From the NCBI RefSeq assembly GCF_022138605.1, contig NZ_JACBFS010000006.1, positions 1-64,000 of the forward strand: a DNA stretch of 64,000 bases, written 5' to 3'. The position numbers and the translations under genes were made by a program. Numbering within the stretch: position 1 is the stretch's first letter; each line of letters opens with the position of its first letter. Positions 49,046 through 58,862 of this stretch are shown here, one piece after another. A model generated the notes under the pieces. That model saw only the letters and a list, made by a program, of their open reading frames with translations. It had not been told where the DNA came from and did not search any database. Origin of the DNA: Xanthobacter sp. NM-25 (GTDB taxonomy: Bacteria > Pseudomonadota > Alphaproteobacteria > Rhizobiales > Xanthobacteraceae).

Positions 49046-51769
49046 TCAGCGCTCCTGCTTGCGCAAGATGAGATGGGCCAACAGCAGCAGCGCCGGCCAG
49101 AAGGCAGCGGTGGCCAGGATGAACGGCAGCAGCTCGCTGAAATCGAGGCCCTTGGTGAAGGCCCCGACGCTGATGCGCATGAAATAAGTGGTGGGGAAGA
49201 AGGTGCCCACCACCCAGGCCCCGCCTTCCAGGGTCGCCACCGGCTGCAGCAGGCCGGAGAATTGGGTGGCCGGCATCATCGTACCGATCGCCGTGCCGAA
49301 CAGGGCCGCCACCTGGGTGTTGGTGAGGGTGGAGGAGACGAGCCCGATGGCGGTGGTGGCCAGCACATAGACCACCGCGCCGAGCAGCAGGCCGAGGAAC
49401 GAGCCCTTGAGGGGCACCCCGAACAGCAGCAGCGCCAGCGCCACCATGACGAAGAAATTGAACACCGCCACCGCCACATAAGGCGCCTGCTTGCCGAGCA
49501 GGAATTCAAGCTTGGTCACCGGTGTCACATAAAGGTTGGTGATGGAGCCCAGCTCCTTCTCCGTCACCACCCCGAGCGCTGTCAGGATGGCGGGAATGAA
49601 GATCAGCATGAGCGCGATGACCGCCGGCACCATGGCATCAATGGAGCGGAACGACTGATTGTAGCGGTAGCGCATCTCCAGGCTGGCGGCGCTCGACAGG
49701 CTGCCGCCAGCCGCCTCGGCCATCTGCTGCAAAAACAGGAGATGCACCTGCTGCACATAGCCCTTGATGGTCTCGGCGCGGAACGGCATGGCACCGTCGA
49801 TGGTCACCAGCACCTCGGTGGGCCGGCCGGAGCGCAGATCGGCGCCGAACTTGGGCGGCAGCTCGATGGCGAAGGCGATGTCGTTGGCTTTCAGTCGCCG
49901 GTCCAGATCCTCAGGACTGGTGATGGGGGCCTCGACCACGAAATAGGTGGAGTGGGCGAAGCCGTCGATATAGGCGCGGCTTTCCGCGGTCTGGTCGCGA
50001 TCGAGCACAGCAAAGCGCAGCTTGTCCACGTCGAGCGTGATGCCGTAGCCGAAGATGATCATCAAGATGGCGGTGCCCACCAGCGCGAAGGCGAGCCGCA
50101 CCGGATCACGCCGCAGCTCCAGGGCCTCGCGCCATGCATAGGCGCCGAGCCGCGCCCAGGAGAAGCCACTCGGGCGGGCATGCCCTGCCTGCGGCGGCGG
50201 CAGGCGGGCGTCATTCGCCGCCTCGCGGCCTCCCATCTCCATGTAAGCGATGAAGGCTTCCTCAAGGGACGCCGACTGCTTGGCCGCCTTCAGCGCGTCG
50301 GGGGCCCCGGTGGCGATCACCCGGCCCGCATGCATGAAGGAGATGCGGTCACACCGCTCCGCCTCGCCCATGAAATGGGTGGAGACGAAGATCGTCACCC
50401 CTTCCTGCCGCGACAGACGCTGCAGGTGGTCCCAAAAATTGTCGCGCGCCACCGGGTCGACGCCCGATGTGGGCTCGTCGAGGATCAGCAGCTCGGGATC
50501 ATGCAGGATCGCCACCGCCAGGGACAGGCGCTGGCGCACCCCCAGCGGCAAGCCCTCCGACAGATCATCGAGATGATCGGCCAGGTCGAAATCGGCCACC
50601 AGCTTGGCGATGCGGGCGCCGGCCGCCGGCTCGAGCAGTGAAAACAGGCGAGCGTGCAGCTCCAGATTCTGCCGGACGGTCAGCTCGCCATAGAGAGAAA
50701 AGGCCTGGGACATGTAGCCCACGCGCCGGCGGCTCTCGATGTCGGACGGGTCGACCGGCACCCCGAACAGCAGCGCTTCGCCCTCGCTGGCCGGCAAGAG
50801 GCCGGTGAGCATCTTCATGGTGGTGGACTTGCCGCAGCCGTTGGAGCCGAGAAAGCCGAAGATCTCGCCCCGGCGGATCTTGAAGCTCACATGGTCCACC
50901 GCCACGAAATCCCCGAACCGCCGGGTGAGGCCCCGGGATTCGATGGCGATGGGCGCATCGTCCGCCAGCGGCGCCACCGGGCCGGAGCCCTCGCCATCGC
51001 CCCGCCGGTCCTCTGGCAGCAGCGAGATGAAGGCCCGTTCCAGGCTGGGCTGGCCGGTGGCGGTCAGCAGTTCCGCCGGCGTATCGTCCGCCAGCAGGCG
51101 GCCGGCATCCACCATCACCACGCGCTCGAAGCGCGCCGCCTCTTCCATGTCGGAGGTGGCCACCAGAAGTGTCAGCTGGGGCCGGTCGGCCCGAATGCTG
51201 TCGACGAAATCCCAGAACTGGCGCCGCGAGAGCGGATCGACGCCGGTGGTGGGCTCGTCGAGGATCAGCAGATCCGGATCGTGCACCAGCGCGCAGCACA
51301 GGCCGAGCTTCTGCTTCATGCCACCCGACAGCTTGCGCATGAGCCGGCCGGCGAATGGGGTGAGGCCTGTCGCCTCCAGCAGCGGCGCCACCCGCGCGCC
51401 CTTGGCGTCGGCATTCTCACCAAACAGGCGGGCGAAGAAAGCGATGTTCTCCGCCACCGTCAGGTTGGGATAGAGGTTGCGCCCCAGGCCCTGGGGCATG
51501 AAGGCCACCCGCGGCTGCACAAGATCACGGGCCCGGCGCTGAGCGAGGTCCGCCCCCAGCACCTCAACCTGCCCCTGCTGGATGCGCTTGGCGCCCGAGA
51601 TCAGGCCAAGCAAGGTGGATTTGCCCACCCCGTCGGGCCCCACGAGAGCCACGGCGGCGCCTTCGGCGATCTCCAGATCAATGCCGTCCACGGCCAGGGT
51701 CTTGCCGTAGCGATGGTGCACCCCGGCCAGCCGAACGGCGGCGGGGCGCAGCCCGGATGCCGGGCTCAC
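49046..51769 (-). CDS. RbbA-like fused ABC transporter (two ATPases plus permease)
   Basis: A 907-residue fusion. ATPase 1 (about 10-230): GPDGVGKSTL, LSGGMKQKLGL, LLILDEPTTGVD. ATPase 2 (about 275-500): GSNGCGKSTTMK, LPLGVRQRLSLA, LLILDEPTSGVD. A linker leads to an ABC-2 permease domain (about 545-907) with an internal periplasmic loop. Same architecture as RbbA/YhiH of YhiI-RbbA-YhhJ exporters. With the adjacent membrane-fusion protein and second permease it likely extrudes a drug or lipid; substrate unknown. It overlaps the HlyD gene by 4 bp. Confidence 0.94.
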   Translation of the reverse strand: MSPASGLRPAAVRLAGVHHRYGKTLAVDGIDLEIAEGAAVALVGPDGVGKSTLLGLISGAKRIQQGQVEVLGADLAQRRARDLVQPRVAFMPQGLGRNLYPNLTVAENIAFFARLFGENADAKGARVAPLLEATGLTPFAGRLMRKLSGGMKQKLGLCCALVHDPDLLILDEPTTGVDPLSRRQFWDFVDSIRADRPQLTLLVATSDMEEAARFERVVMVDAGRLLADDTPAELLTATGQPSLERAFISLLPEDRRGDGEGSGPVAPLADDAPIAIESRGLTRRFGDFVAVDHVSFKIRRGEIFGFLGSNGCGKSTTMKMLTGLLPASEGEALLFGVPVDPSDIESRRRVGYMSQAFSLYGELTVRQNLELHARLFSLLEPAAGARIAKLVADFDLADHLDDLSEGLPLGVRQRLSLAVAILHDPELLILDEPTSGVDPVARDNFWDHLQRLSRQEGVTIFVSTHFMGEAERCDRISFMHAGRVIATGAPDALKAAKQSASLEEAFIAYMEMGGREAANDARLPPPQAGHARPSGFSWARLGAYAWREALELRRDPVRLAFALVGTAILMIIFGYGITLDVDKLRFAVLDRDQTAESRAYIDGFAHSTYFVVEAPITSPEDLDRRLKANDIAFAIELPPKFGADLRSGRPTEVLVTIDGAMPFRAETIKGYVQQVHLLFLQQMAEAAGGSLSSAASLEMRYRYNQSFRSIDAMVPAVIALMLIFIPAILTALGVVTEKELGSITNLYVTPVTKLEFLLGKQAPYVAVAVFNFFVMVALALLLFGVPLKGSFLGLLLGAVVYVLATTAIGLVSSTLTNTQVAALFGTAIGTMMPATQFSGLLQPVATLEGGAWVVGTFFPTTYFMRISVGAFTKGLDFSELLPFILATAAFWPALLLLAHLILRKQER

Positions 51770-52854
51770 TTGTCGGCCTTCCCGTCGGCCTTCCCGTCCG
51801 CAGCGCCGTTCGCCGGCGGCACGACGATGGCCTTGCCGCCCTCATCCGGCACCGCTCCCGCGCCTTCGGCCTGCTGCACCAGATCGGAGTCCAGCCACGC
51901 CGGCCACGGAGCGTTGGCGTCGATCCGCACATAGCCGACACCAGTCACGCCGGTCTTCACCTGGTCGAGATACTTCTCCACCAGCACCTGCGGCACCCGC
52001 AGCTTGGCGCGGAACATCATGCGGTCGCGCTCGCTCTGGGTCTCCACCTGCTTCGGCGTGAACTGGGCGCGGGCGGACACGAATGAGACGTTGGCCGGCA
52101 CCGCCCGATCGGGCAGCGGCTCCAGCAGCAGCCGCGCCTGCGACCCGAGCGCCAGGTGGCCGGCCGCGGACGCGGGCAGGAAGATGGTCATGTAGACGTT
52201 CGAGAGGTCGAGCAACGTCAGCACCTTGCCGCCCGCGGCCAGCACCTCGCCCGGCTCGGCCAGACGATAGATGACGCGGCCCGTCTTGGGCGCCACCAGC
52301 GTGCCGTCCTCCACCAGCCGCGTCAGCCGCTCCACCTCCGCCTGAGCCGCGCGGATGGCCGAATCACTGGCCGCGAGGCTGCTTTCCGCCGCCGCCAACG
52401 CCGCCTCGGCGGTGAGCTTCGTCGTGCGGTATTGATCCACCTTCTGAACGGTGGTGAAGCCGCTGGCCACCAGGGTGGTCTGCCGCTCCAGCTCCTTGGT
52501 GGCGAGATCGAGCTCGCTCTTGCGCTGCTCGACGATATGGGCCGCCTCGTCGCGCGACTTGATGGCCTGCGTCTCGCGCGCCTGGGCGGTGCGCAACGCG
52601 GCGGCGGTGTCGGCCACATCCATGTGGGCCACCACCTGGCCTTCGCGGACGAAGTCGCCCTCCTCCACCAGAACATCGATGATCCGACCGGCGGCCTTGG
52701 TCGCCACGTCCACTTCGGTGGCCTCGATCCGGCCATTGCCCGAGGCAAAGCCCGCTGGCAGGGTGCGGGCGCGGGATGCGAGGTAATAGGCGCCAGCGCC
52801 ACCGATGGCGACCACGATCAGAAGGGCGGAAACGATGAAAACAGTCCGCTTCAT
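51766..52854 (-). CDS. HlyD-family membrane fusion protein
   Basis: A 362-residue periplasmic adaptor (YhiI-like). N-terminal anchor RTVFIVSALLIVVAIGGAGA, lipoyl half-motifs (GRIEATEVDVATKAAGRIID; VAPKTGRVIYRLAEPGEVL), and a coiled-coil hairpin between about 85 and 180 rich in Ala/Gln/Glu. The C-terminus ends in a low-complexity GKADGKADK. It bridges the inner-membrane ABC parts to an outer-membrane channel. The start at 52854 puts the anchor at the N-terminus. First gene of the exporter operon. Confidence 0.94.
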   Translation of the reverse strand: MKRTVFIVSALLIVVAIGGAGAYYLASRARTLPAGFASGNGRIEATEVDVATKAAGRIIDVLVEEGDFVREGQVVAHMDVADTAAALRTAQARETQAIKSRDEAAHIVEQRKSELDLATKELERQTTLVASGFTTVQKVDQYRTTKLTAEAALAAAESSLAASDSAIRAAQAEVERLTRLVEDGTLVAPKTGRVIYRLAEPGEVLAAGGKVLTLLDLSNVYMTIFLPASAAGHLALGSQARLLLEPLPDRAVPANVSFVSARAQFTPKQVETQSERDRMMFRAKLRVPQVLVEKYLDQVKTGVTGVGYVRIDANAPWPAWLDSDLVQQAEGAGAVPDEGGKAIVVPPANGAADGKADGKADK

Positions 52855-53382
52855 CGGCGGGGGACCTCCAAAAGACCAGCGACAACCCTGTGCACGGCAG
52901 GGTGCGATCGAAGTTCGCCCCCCGAGCTCCGATCGCATTTTGATGCGCCCCCTTCATCCCACACTCTAGGGAGGTGCCGCAATGCGGCATGCGCGAACTT
53001 CAGCCGGAACCCCGTCGCTCCACGAAGACAGCCCCACCGCAAGGGCGCGGCGCCACAACGGGGCCCGTGCGCGGACACAGCTGTTCTTGGGGCCGTGCAT
53101 CCGAACCCGGCCTTGCCACCTGCGGCCGCCCCACCGACCGGCGCGCAACGGGTTAGACGCGGCCCTTTCGACGGATCGTCCCGCCACGCGGACAGCACCG
53201 GCCGTGGCTTCGGCAGGCCCGGCCGCGCGGCCGCCGGACCCGCACCGCGGCCACGGGCTGCAACGCCAAAGAGGAAGATGCGCAGTTCGGGGATAGCCCA
53301 TCAAGAGCGCTTGCCCGAACGGCTCCGGTCCGCTAGAAGCCCCGAACCACGATCGCGCGTCGCCCCGGCGACGTCCCTCTGC
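52855..53382. other. 528-bp gap upstream of exporter operon
   Basis: I see no gene with a plausible start and no family match. The promoter of the HlyD-RbbA-permease unit must lie in its first part, but I cannot point to a convincing box. The last part precedes tRNA-Ser. Confidence 0.4.
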
Positions 53383-53887
<505 letters not shown>

Positions 53888-56800
53888 ATGAAGGACACCC
53901 TACTCGATCCTAACGCTGCCTTGCCAACCTTAGACACTTGCATGCCTTCTTCCGATCCTTTGGCCGATTTGCCCGACCGTCCGGCGTTAGAGCAGCTTAG
54001 CCGGGCGCTATGGCAGCGCGGGACCTTACGCGGAGCGGCTGTCCTCGTCGGTGCCGGCGTCAGCCGCGGTGGGGTGCGGCTTCTCTCCGACGACGCCCCG
54101 CCTCCGCCCTTATGGTCTGATCTCGCAGACGACATGGCGCGCGAACTTTACGGTGAGCACAGCGCGAATGCGCCGAGGGACCCTCTGCGTCTTGCAGAGG
54201 AGTTTCGTGCCGGCCTTGGTGACGCGGCGCTGACGGACTTTCTGCGCCGCCGCATCCGCGACGACGCCTTCGAGCCGGGACAGATCCATCGCGACTTGCT
54301 CGACCTGCCTTGGGCTGACGTGTTGACCACGAACTATGACACGCTGCTCGAGCGCGCGGAGCCGGGCTCGCGGCGCAGCTACGATCTCGTTCTGACGGAA
54401 AACGACCTGCCCCACGCCCGGGGTGCGCGAATTATCAAGTTGCACGGCTCGCTGCGGGATGGGGCGGGCGTCGTGATCTCAGAAGAGGACTACCGGACTT
54501 ACCCGCAGCGCCAAGCGGCGTTCGTGAACACGGCGCGGCAGGTGTTCATCGAAAACGAGTTGTGTCTGCTCGGCTTCTCGGGCGATGACCCAAACTTCCT
54601 TCAGTGGGCCGGGTGGGTGCGCGACCGGTTGAGCAGCCGCGCCCGGCGCATCTACCTCGTCGGCGCACTCGACCTCCCGCCCGTCAAGCGGCGCTTGCTG
54701 GAGGCGCACGGAGTTGCGCCGATCGACCTTGCCCCGGCAGTAAGGAACGAGCGGGCCGATCAGCGCCATACGGCTGCGATTTCCATGTTTCTCGCGCACC
54801 TCAAGGCCGCCCGGCCTGCGGAGCCGGACGATTGGAAGCCCGCATCGTATCAGGATTATCCAAGCTTGCGTGCCGGAGACCACAATGCGTGGTTCCGCAA
54901 CTTGCGAAATCCTGAGAAGGTCGTCGAAGCGTTCCGTGCGGCGTTGGTGATCTGGCAAAAGGACCGGCGGATGTGCCCGAGGTGGCTGGTCTGCCCCCCC
55001 AACGTGCGTCTTTTGCTCCAGCATGGGACAGATGCCGTCGATAGTCTTTCGCTCGCCCTGGACACCTTGACCGTGAACGAGCGTCGGGACGCGCTGCTGG
55101 AGCTGGCTTGGCGCTACGATCGCGGAGTACGTCCGCTTCCACCGTGGCTGGCTGAACGCATGGAGGCGATTTTGACGCCCGAGGCGTTGGCCGAGGCCGA
55201 GCCGGAGTTAGTGCGCTCGCTCGCCCGAGCCCTGCTGGGTGCAGCGCGTGTGGCTGATGACGAAGCGGCACTCGCGACGCGCGCAGCGCGCCTCGAATCG
55301 TTTGCCGCGCCCGGCGATTTGCCCGCCCTCATCGCGGACGAGCGCTGCCTTTTCGCGCGCGACCGGCTCGATTTCGCGTTCGTGGCGGAAAACGCGAATA
55401 AGGTCGAGGGCGACGATCCCGTTTGGAGTCTGCGGCGGGCGGCATTGCTCTATTGGGTCGGGGAGGCGGAGGAGGCTCTGCGAACTATTGGCGCGGCGGT
55501 CCGGGAGTTGCGATCGCGGGTTTTGCGGAATCCGGACAGTGTAGCGCTTCGTTCGCGTTTGGCGTGGGCAAAGACGTTGGCTGATGCACTGCGCTGGGAG
55601 GACAAGGGCATTCTTCTTGCTGAATTGGACGACCTGGATCGCCTGGCGCTACGCAATTACGACCCCTGGGCGCAGTTGCGCGCGCTCGACGCCGAGGTCG
55701 ATGATGGGCTCCGCAAGCGCTTGGAAGCGAGGCAGATCGAGCCCGGCTTTGAGGTGGGAACTTACAGAGACAACGGTAACACTGTCACCTTTAGTAACTC
55801 CGCGGAGGTCACGCCGTTTGGCGAGTTGCGCCACGTTGCCGAGCGGGCTGGATTGCCGATCCGTACGCGGCACGTGAACGTGCTTGGCACCAATCTTGCC
55901 GATGCGCTCCGGCTCGTCTTCGAGCCGACTGTGGCGTGGCACTCTGCGTTTCTTACGACAAAACCGAATTACTCTAAGGGGCCGATCGACATCCATCTTG
56001 GTCGCATTCCCGTCGCCCGTCTTGATGCGGATACGATCGCCGAGCTTCGGGAGCGGCTTGAACGCGCGGTCATCTTCTGGCGGGCGCGCGTTCGCAAGGG
56101 AACCAACGACTCAGACGACGTTGGCGTACTGCGCCTCTACGTCGAGGCGCTGTCCCGCGTGACGGCGCGCGACGACACTGACACCGCCAAAGCGCACGCT
56201 CGCCTCGCGGTAGAACTCGGAAGCGATGAAGGGCTGAAGCATTGGTGGCTAAACGAACCGATCAGCCACCTACTAAAACGCGCAGTCGCTGCCGTGCCCC
56301 CCGGCGAGCGCAGTGAGTTGTCATCGGAACTTTTGCGCTTTCCCCTGGCTGCGGAGCGAGACGCCGGCGGTCCATCGAGGTCCTGGTACGACCCGGCTCC
56401 GGATGCCTACCGCTTCATCCGCCGAAGCGGGAATGAGGCTATCTTCGACGCTCGCGTAGCCGCGTTCCTTCACCATCTGGCACCCGGTGCACCCTCTCGA
56501 CCTGAGGCTGCCGTACGCCTGCTTGAGCTGCACGAAAATGGGCAGTTGACGGATGACCAGATTTCGTCATTTGCCGACGGACTTTGGAAAGACGTTCCAC
56601 TGGACAACAACGCGTTGCCCGAGAGTACGAATCTGCTCTTGCATGCTTTCCTGATTGCACCCGCTCCATTTCACATAGACGCTCGTGCGCGTGTCTATGC
56701 GCACCTTTTCGGACCTGGTGAAGGAGCGGATCCGGTCCACCTGGTAAGTGCGGCCACGGGTCGAAAGCCTTACATACAGCCAAGCGAAGCGGACGCGGTC

Positions 56801-57556
56801 CGACTGTTCCGCAATGTGACCGGCTGGCGTCCAAAAGCGCTCGATCCCGACACCATCCACGATGTCTTCGCTCGTTCGGTGCTCGGGGAAGGGGACCAGA
56901 TGATGGCCTCCGTCCTTGGCATCGTGGCCGCGCCCGCGCTTGCCCGGCATGATCGCACGGTTGAGCGGGCTGAGGCCGCGCTGACCTTTCTGGATGAGAC
57001 AGGCCTGCTGGAAGCCCTCTCCGCTTTGCCCGTTTTCTACGGTCTGGACGCGGACATCGATCGCCGGATCGAGCACGCCTTTCGTCGGCCGCTTGCGAGC
57101 GGCGACCGCCGTGCTACACCCACCGCTGTCAACGCACTTGACCGGTGGCTGCGCCTATCCGAAACCGATCAGGCGTTACCCTTGCCCGATGTCCTGCGCG
57201 ATCAGGCGCTTCGGGTGCTGGAGCGGGGGCGGATCGGCGGACTGCCCCATCTCATCTATCTCGCGCGTCGCCTGATCGAGGCGGGCTGCTGCGGTATTCC
57301 TGAACTCGATCGGATTACCGAAGTGCTCGATGAACTCCGCGAGACGACGGATTACGGTCCGCCCGATGGCGACGCGGATATTGAGTCCGAGCGGGTCGTT
57401 TCCTTACCCCTTGTCCGCGCTGAGTGCGTTCGCCTGGCACGAGCGCTGGAGGGGAAGGGAGTGACAACCGAGCCGGTCCATGCGTGGCGTGACCTCGCCG
57501 CCCACGACCCACTTCCCGAAGTTCGCAATGCCGTGCGTGAGGTGAAGGACGAATGA
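53888..57556 (+). CDS. Large SIR2-domain (DSR-like) defence protein
   Basis: A 1222-residue protein with an N-terminal SIR2-like NADase domain (about 45-300): AVLVGAGVSRGG (GAGVS 55-59), VLTTNYDTLLERA (Asn149), IIKLHGSLRDG (His186), VVISEEDYRTYP, and LCLLGFSGDDPNF (226-237). All predicted catalytic residues are intact. The remaining 900 residues are mostly helical repeats without named domain, as in DSR1/DSR2 anti-phage proteins that deplete NAD on infection. The codon choice is less GC-biased than its left neighbours, fitting acquisition. The start at 53888 is the first ATG; no partner gene is evident. Confidence 0.85.
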   Translation: MKDTLLDPNAALPTLDTCMPSSDPLADLPDRPALEQLSRALWQRGTLRGAAVLVGAGVSRGGVRLLSDDAPPPPLWSDLADDMARELYGEHSANAPRDPLRLAEEFRAGLGDAALTDFLRRRIRDDAFEPGQIHRDLLDLPWADVLTTNYDTLLERAEPGSRRSYDLVLTENDLPHARGARIIKLHGSLRDGAGVVISEEDYRTYPQRQAAFVNTARQVFIENELCLLGFSGDDPNFLQWAGWVRDRLSSRARRIYLVGALDLPPVKRRLLEAHGVAPIDLAPAVRNERADQRHTAAISMFLAHLKAARPAEPDDWKPASYQDYPSLRAGDHNAWFRNLRNPEKVVEAFRAALVIWQKDRRMCPRWLVCPPNVRLLLQHGTDAVDSLSLALDTLTVNERRDALLELAWRYDRGVRPLPPWLAERMEAILTPEALAEAEPELVRSLARALLGAARVADDEAALATRAARLESFAAPGDLPALIADERCLFARDRLDFAFVAENANKVEGDDPVWSLRRAALLYWVGEAEEALRTIGAAVRELRSRVLRNPDSVALRSRLAWAKTLADALRWEDKGILLAELDDLDRLALRNYDPWAQLRALDAEVDDGLRKRLEARQIEPGFEVGTYRDNGNTVTFSNSAEVTPFGELRHVAERAGLPIRTRHVNVLGTNLADALRLVFEPTVAWHSAFLTTKPNYSKGPIDIHLGRIPVARLDADTIAELRERLERAVIFWRARVRKGTNDSDDVGVLRLYVEALSRVTARDDTDTAKAHARLAVELGSDEGLKHWWLNEPISHLLKRAVAAVPPGERSELSSELLRFPLAAERDAGGPSRSWYDPAPDAYRFIRRSGNEAIFDARVAAFLHHLAPGAPSRPEAAVRLLELHENGQLTDDQISSFADGLWKDVPLDNNALPESTNLLLHAFLIAPAPFHIDARARVYAHLFGPGEGADPVHLVSAATGRKPYIQPSEADAVRLFRNVTGWRPKALDPDTIHDVFARSVLGEGDQMMASVLGIVAAPALARHDRTVERAEAALTFLDETGLLEALSALPVFYGLDADIDRRIEHAFRRPLASGDRRATPTAVNALDRWLRLSETDQALPLPDVLRDQALRVLERGRIGGLPHLIYLARRLIEAGCCGIPELDRITEVLDELRETTDYGPPDGDADIESERVVSLPLVRAECVRLARALEGKGVTTEPVHAWRDLAAHDPLPEVRNAVREVKDE

Positions 57557-57796
57557 CGTTTCTGTTCTGGGCTTAGCCACGGCGCAAGGGCCTGTAGCGT
57601 GTTCACCGGACATGCCCATCGCGCACATTTAGGGAACCAATCGGTGCCGTCTATTCCGATTTCCGCTTCTGGCCATGCTTACCCCTCGACGGCCCTTTCA
57701 GGGACATCGCGCTTTGCGACCTATAATGGTCGTTCTGCCCATCCATCAACGATCCAGTAAGCGCTTATTCGCTGAGGTGGGGTAGCCAGCCGGTCC

Positions 57797-58291
57797 TTAA
57801 TGTCCGTCTGCGGTAATGTGCTGGTCTTCATGTCGTGATCCCGTTTCCCCCACCTCTTCGAACCCGGCATCCCCTTGGATGAACGCGGCCATCCGCTCAC
57901 TCAGCTCCATTGGCGTCAGTCGGTGCTTCCCGCGGAGCGCGCATTCCCATACCCAGAGGCTCCGCCAGCCCGCCGCACGCAGGCCGGTAACCGCCGCCTC
58001 ATCACGGTAGCGGTTGCCCGCGATTTTGGATGACCAGAAGTCCGTCCGGGTCGCGGGCATGCGGAACAGCGAACAGCCATGCCCGTGCCAGAAACAGCCA
58101 TGGACGAAAATCGCTGTCCGATAACGGGGCAGGATGATATCGGGGCGGCCCGGGAGATCACGGCGATGCAGCCGAAACCTGAAGCCCGCATGATGCAACA
58201 GTCTGCGCACCGTCATTTCGGGCCACGTATCCTTCGCGCGCACCCGGCTCATGTTGAGTCGCCGCTGGTCCGGCGTCAGCTTATCGACCAT
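57797..58291 (-). CDS. vsr: Vsr, very-short-patch mismatch endonuclease
   Basis: A 164-residue Vsr endonuclease that nicks at T:G mismatches arising from deaminated 5-methylcytosine. RRLNMSRVRAKDTWPEMTVR, HRRDLPGRPDIILPRYRTAI (catalytic Asp), FVHGCFWHGHGCSLFRMP (zinc/His region) and the WSSKIAGNRYRD block are intact. The start MVDKLTPDQ at 58291 overlaps the preceding gene by 11 bp. Last gene of the methyltransferase operon. Confidence 0.95.
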   Translation of the reverse strand: MVDKLTPDQRRLNMSRVRAKDTWPEMTVRRLLHHAGFRFRLHRRDLPGRPDIILPRYRTAIFVHGCFWHGHGCSLFRMPATRTDFWSSKIAGNRYRDEAAVTGLRAAGWRSLWVWECALRGKHRLTPMELSERMAAFIQGDAGFEEVGETGSRHEDQHITADGH

Positions 58292-58862
58292 CGCTCCCGG
58301 CCGCCTGATTCGGGGCGGCGGCATCCTCATCCGCCGGCGGCACCCCGACAGCGAGATCCGCGGGTACCGCCGGGAAGGCGGCGCTGAGCGCGGTAAACGC
58401 GTCCGAGCCTGCAGTCACCATCGCGACACTGTCCCTGAACTCATCTTTGAGGCTGGCGACGATGCCGGCGTGCAGCAGCCGTTCGCGTTGCCGCCCGATG
58501 AAGGTCATCAGGATCGGTGCATCGCCGTCGTTGCCGGCGATCGAGCGCAAAAGTACGAAATCCTTGCTGTCGAGAAACGCGCAGGCATTCGCGGTGATCT
58601 TGCGACCGCCGAGCCGCCAGTTTCTGCCGACCTTACCAATGTTGCGCCGCTCGCGGTTGCCATAACCGCCATAGACGCAGATCAGATCGAGATCGGAGCC
58701 GCCGCCGATGAACAGGCGCTCGCTCAGCAGGCGGCGCGCGACAGGGGTGGTAAGTGCGATCGCGCGCTGTTTGCTCGTCGCGCTCAGGCGGTGCATCGAG
58801 AAAATGCCGAGATCAGATTCGGCGAGTGAGCGGACGACGATGATCTCGTCGCGCTTCGCCAT
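58281..58862 (-). CDS. Unknown protein between Dcm and Vsr
   Basis: A 193-residue protein: KRDEIIVVRSLAESDLGIFS, a basic segment (ATSKQRAIALTTPVARRLL), GGGSDLDLICVYGGYGNRE, RNWRLGGRKITANACAFLDS, FVLLRSIAGNDGDAPILMTF, and a Pro/Ala-rich tail. The ATG overlaps the methyltransferase stop by one base (TGATG). Its place between a C5 methyltransferase and Vsr suggests a restriction-linked role, perhaps a nuclease, but I see no PD-(D/E)xK, HNH or PLD motif. Confidence 0.8.
   Translation of the reverse strand: MAKRDEIIVVRSLAESDLGIFSMHRLSATSKQRAIALTTPVARRLLSERLFIGGGSDLDLICVYGGYGNRERRNIGKVGRNWRLGGRKITANACAFLDSKDFVLLRSIAGNDGDAPILMTFIGRQRERLLHAGIVASLKDEFRDSVAMVTAGSDAFTALSAAFPAVPADLAVGVPPADEDAAAPNQAAGSDGR

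Noticed and set aside
58281..58291. Frameshift joining the unknown protein and Vsr
   Set aside because: Both frames have complete, plausible ends, and Vsr begins with its normal N-terminus; short overlaps are typical of this operon.
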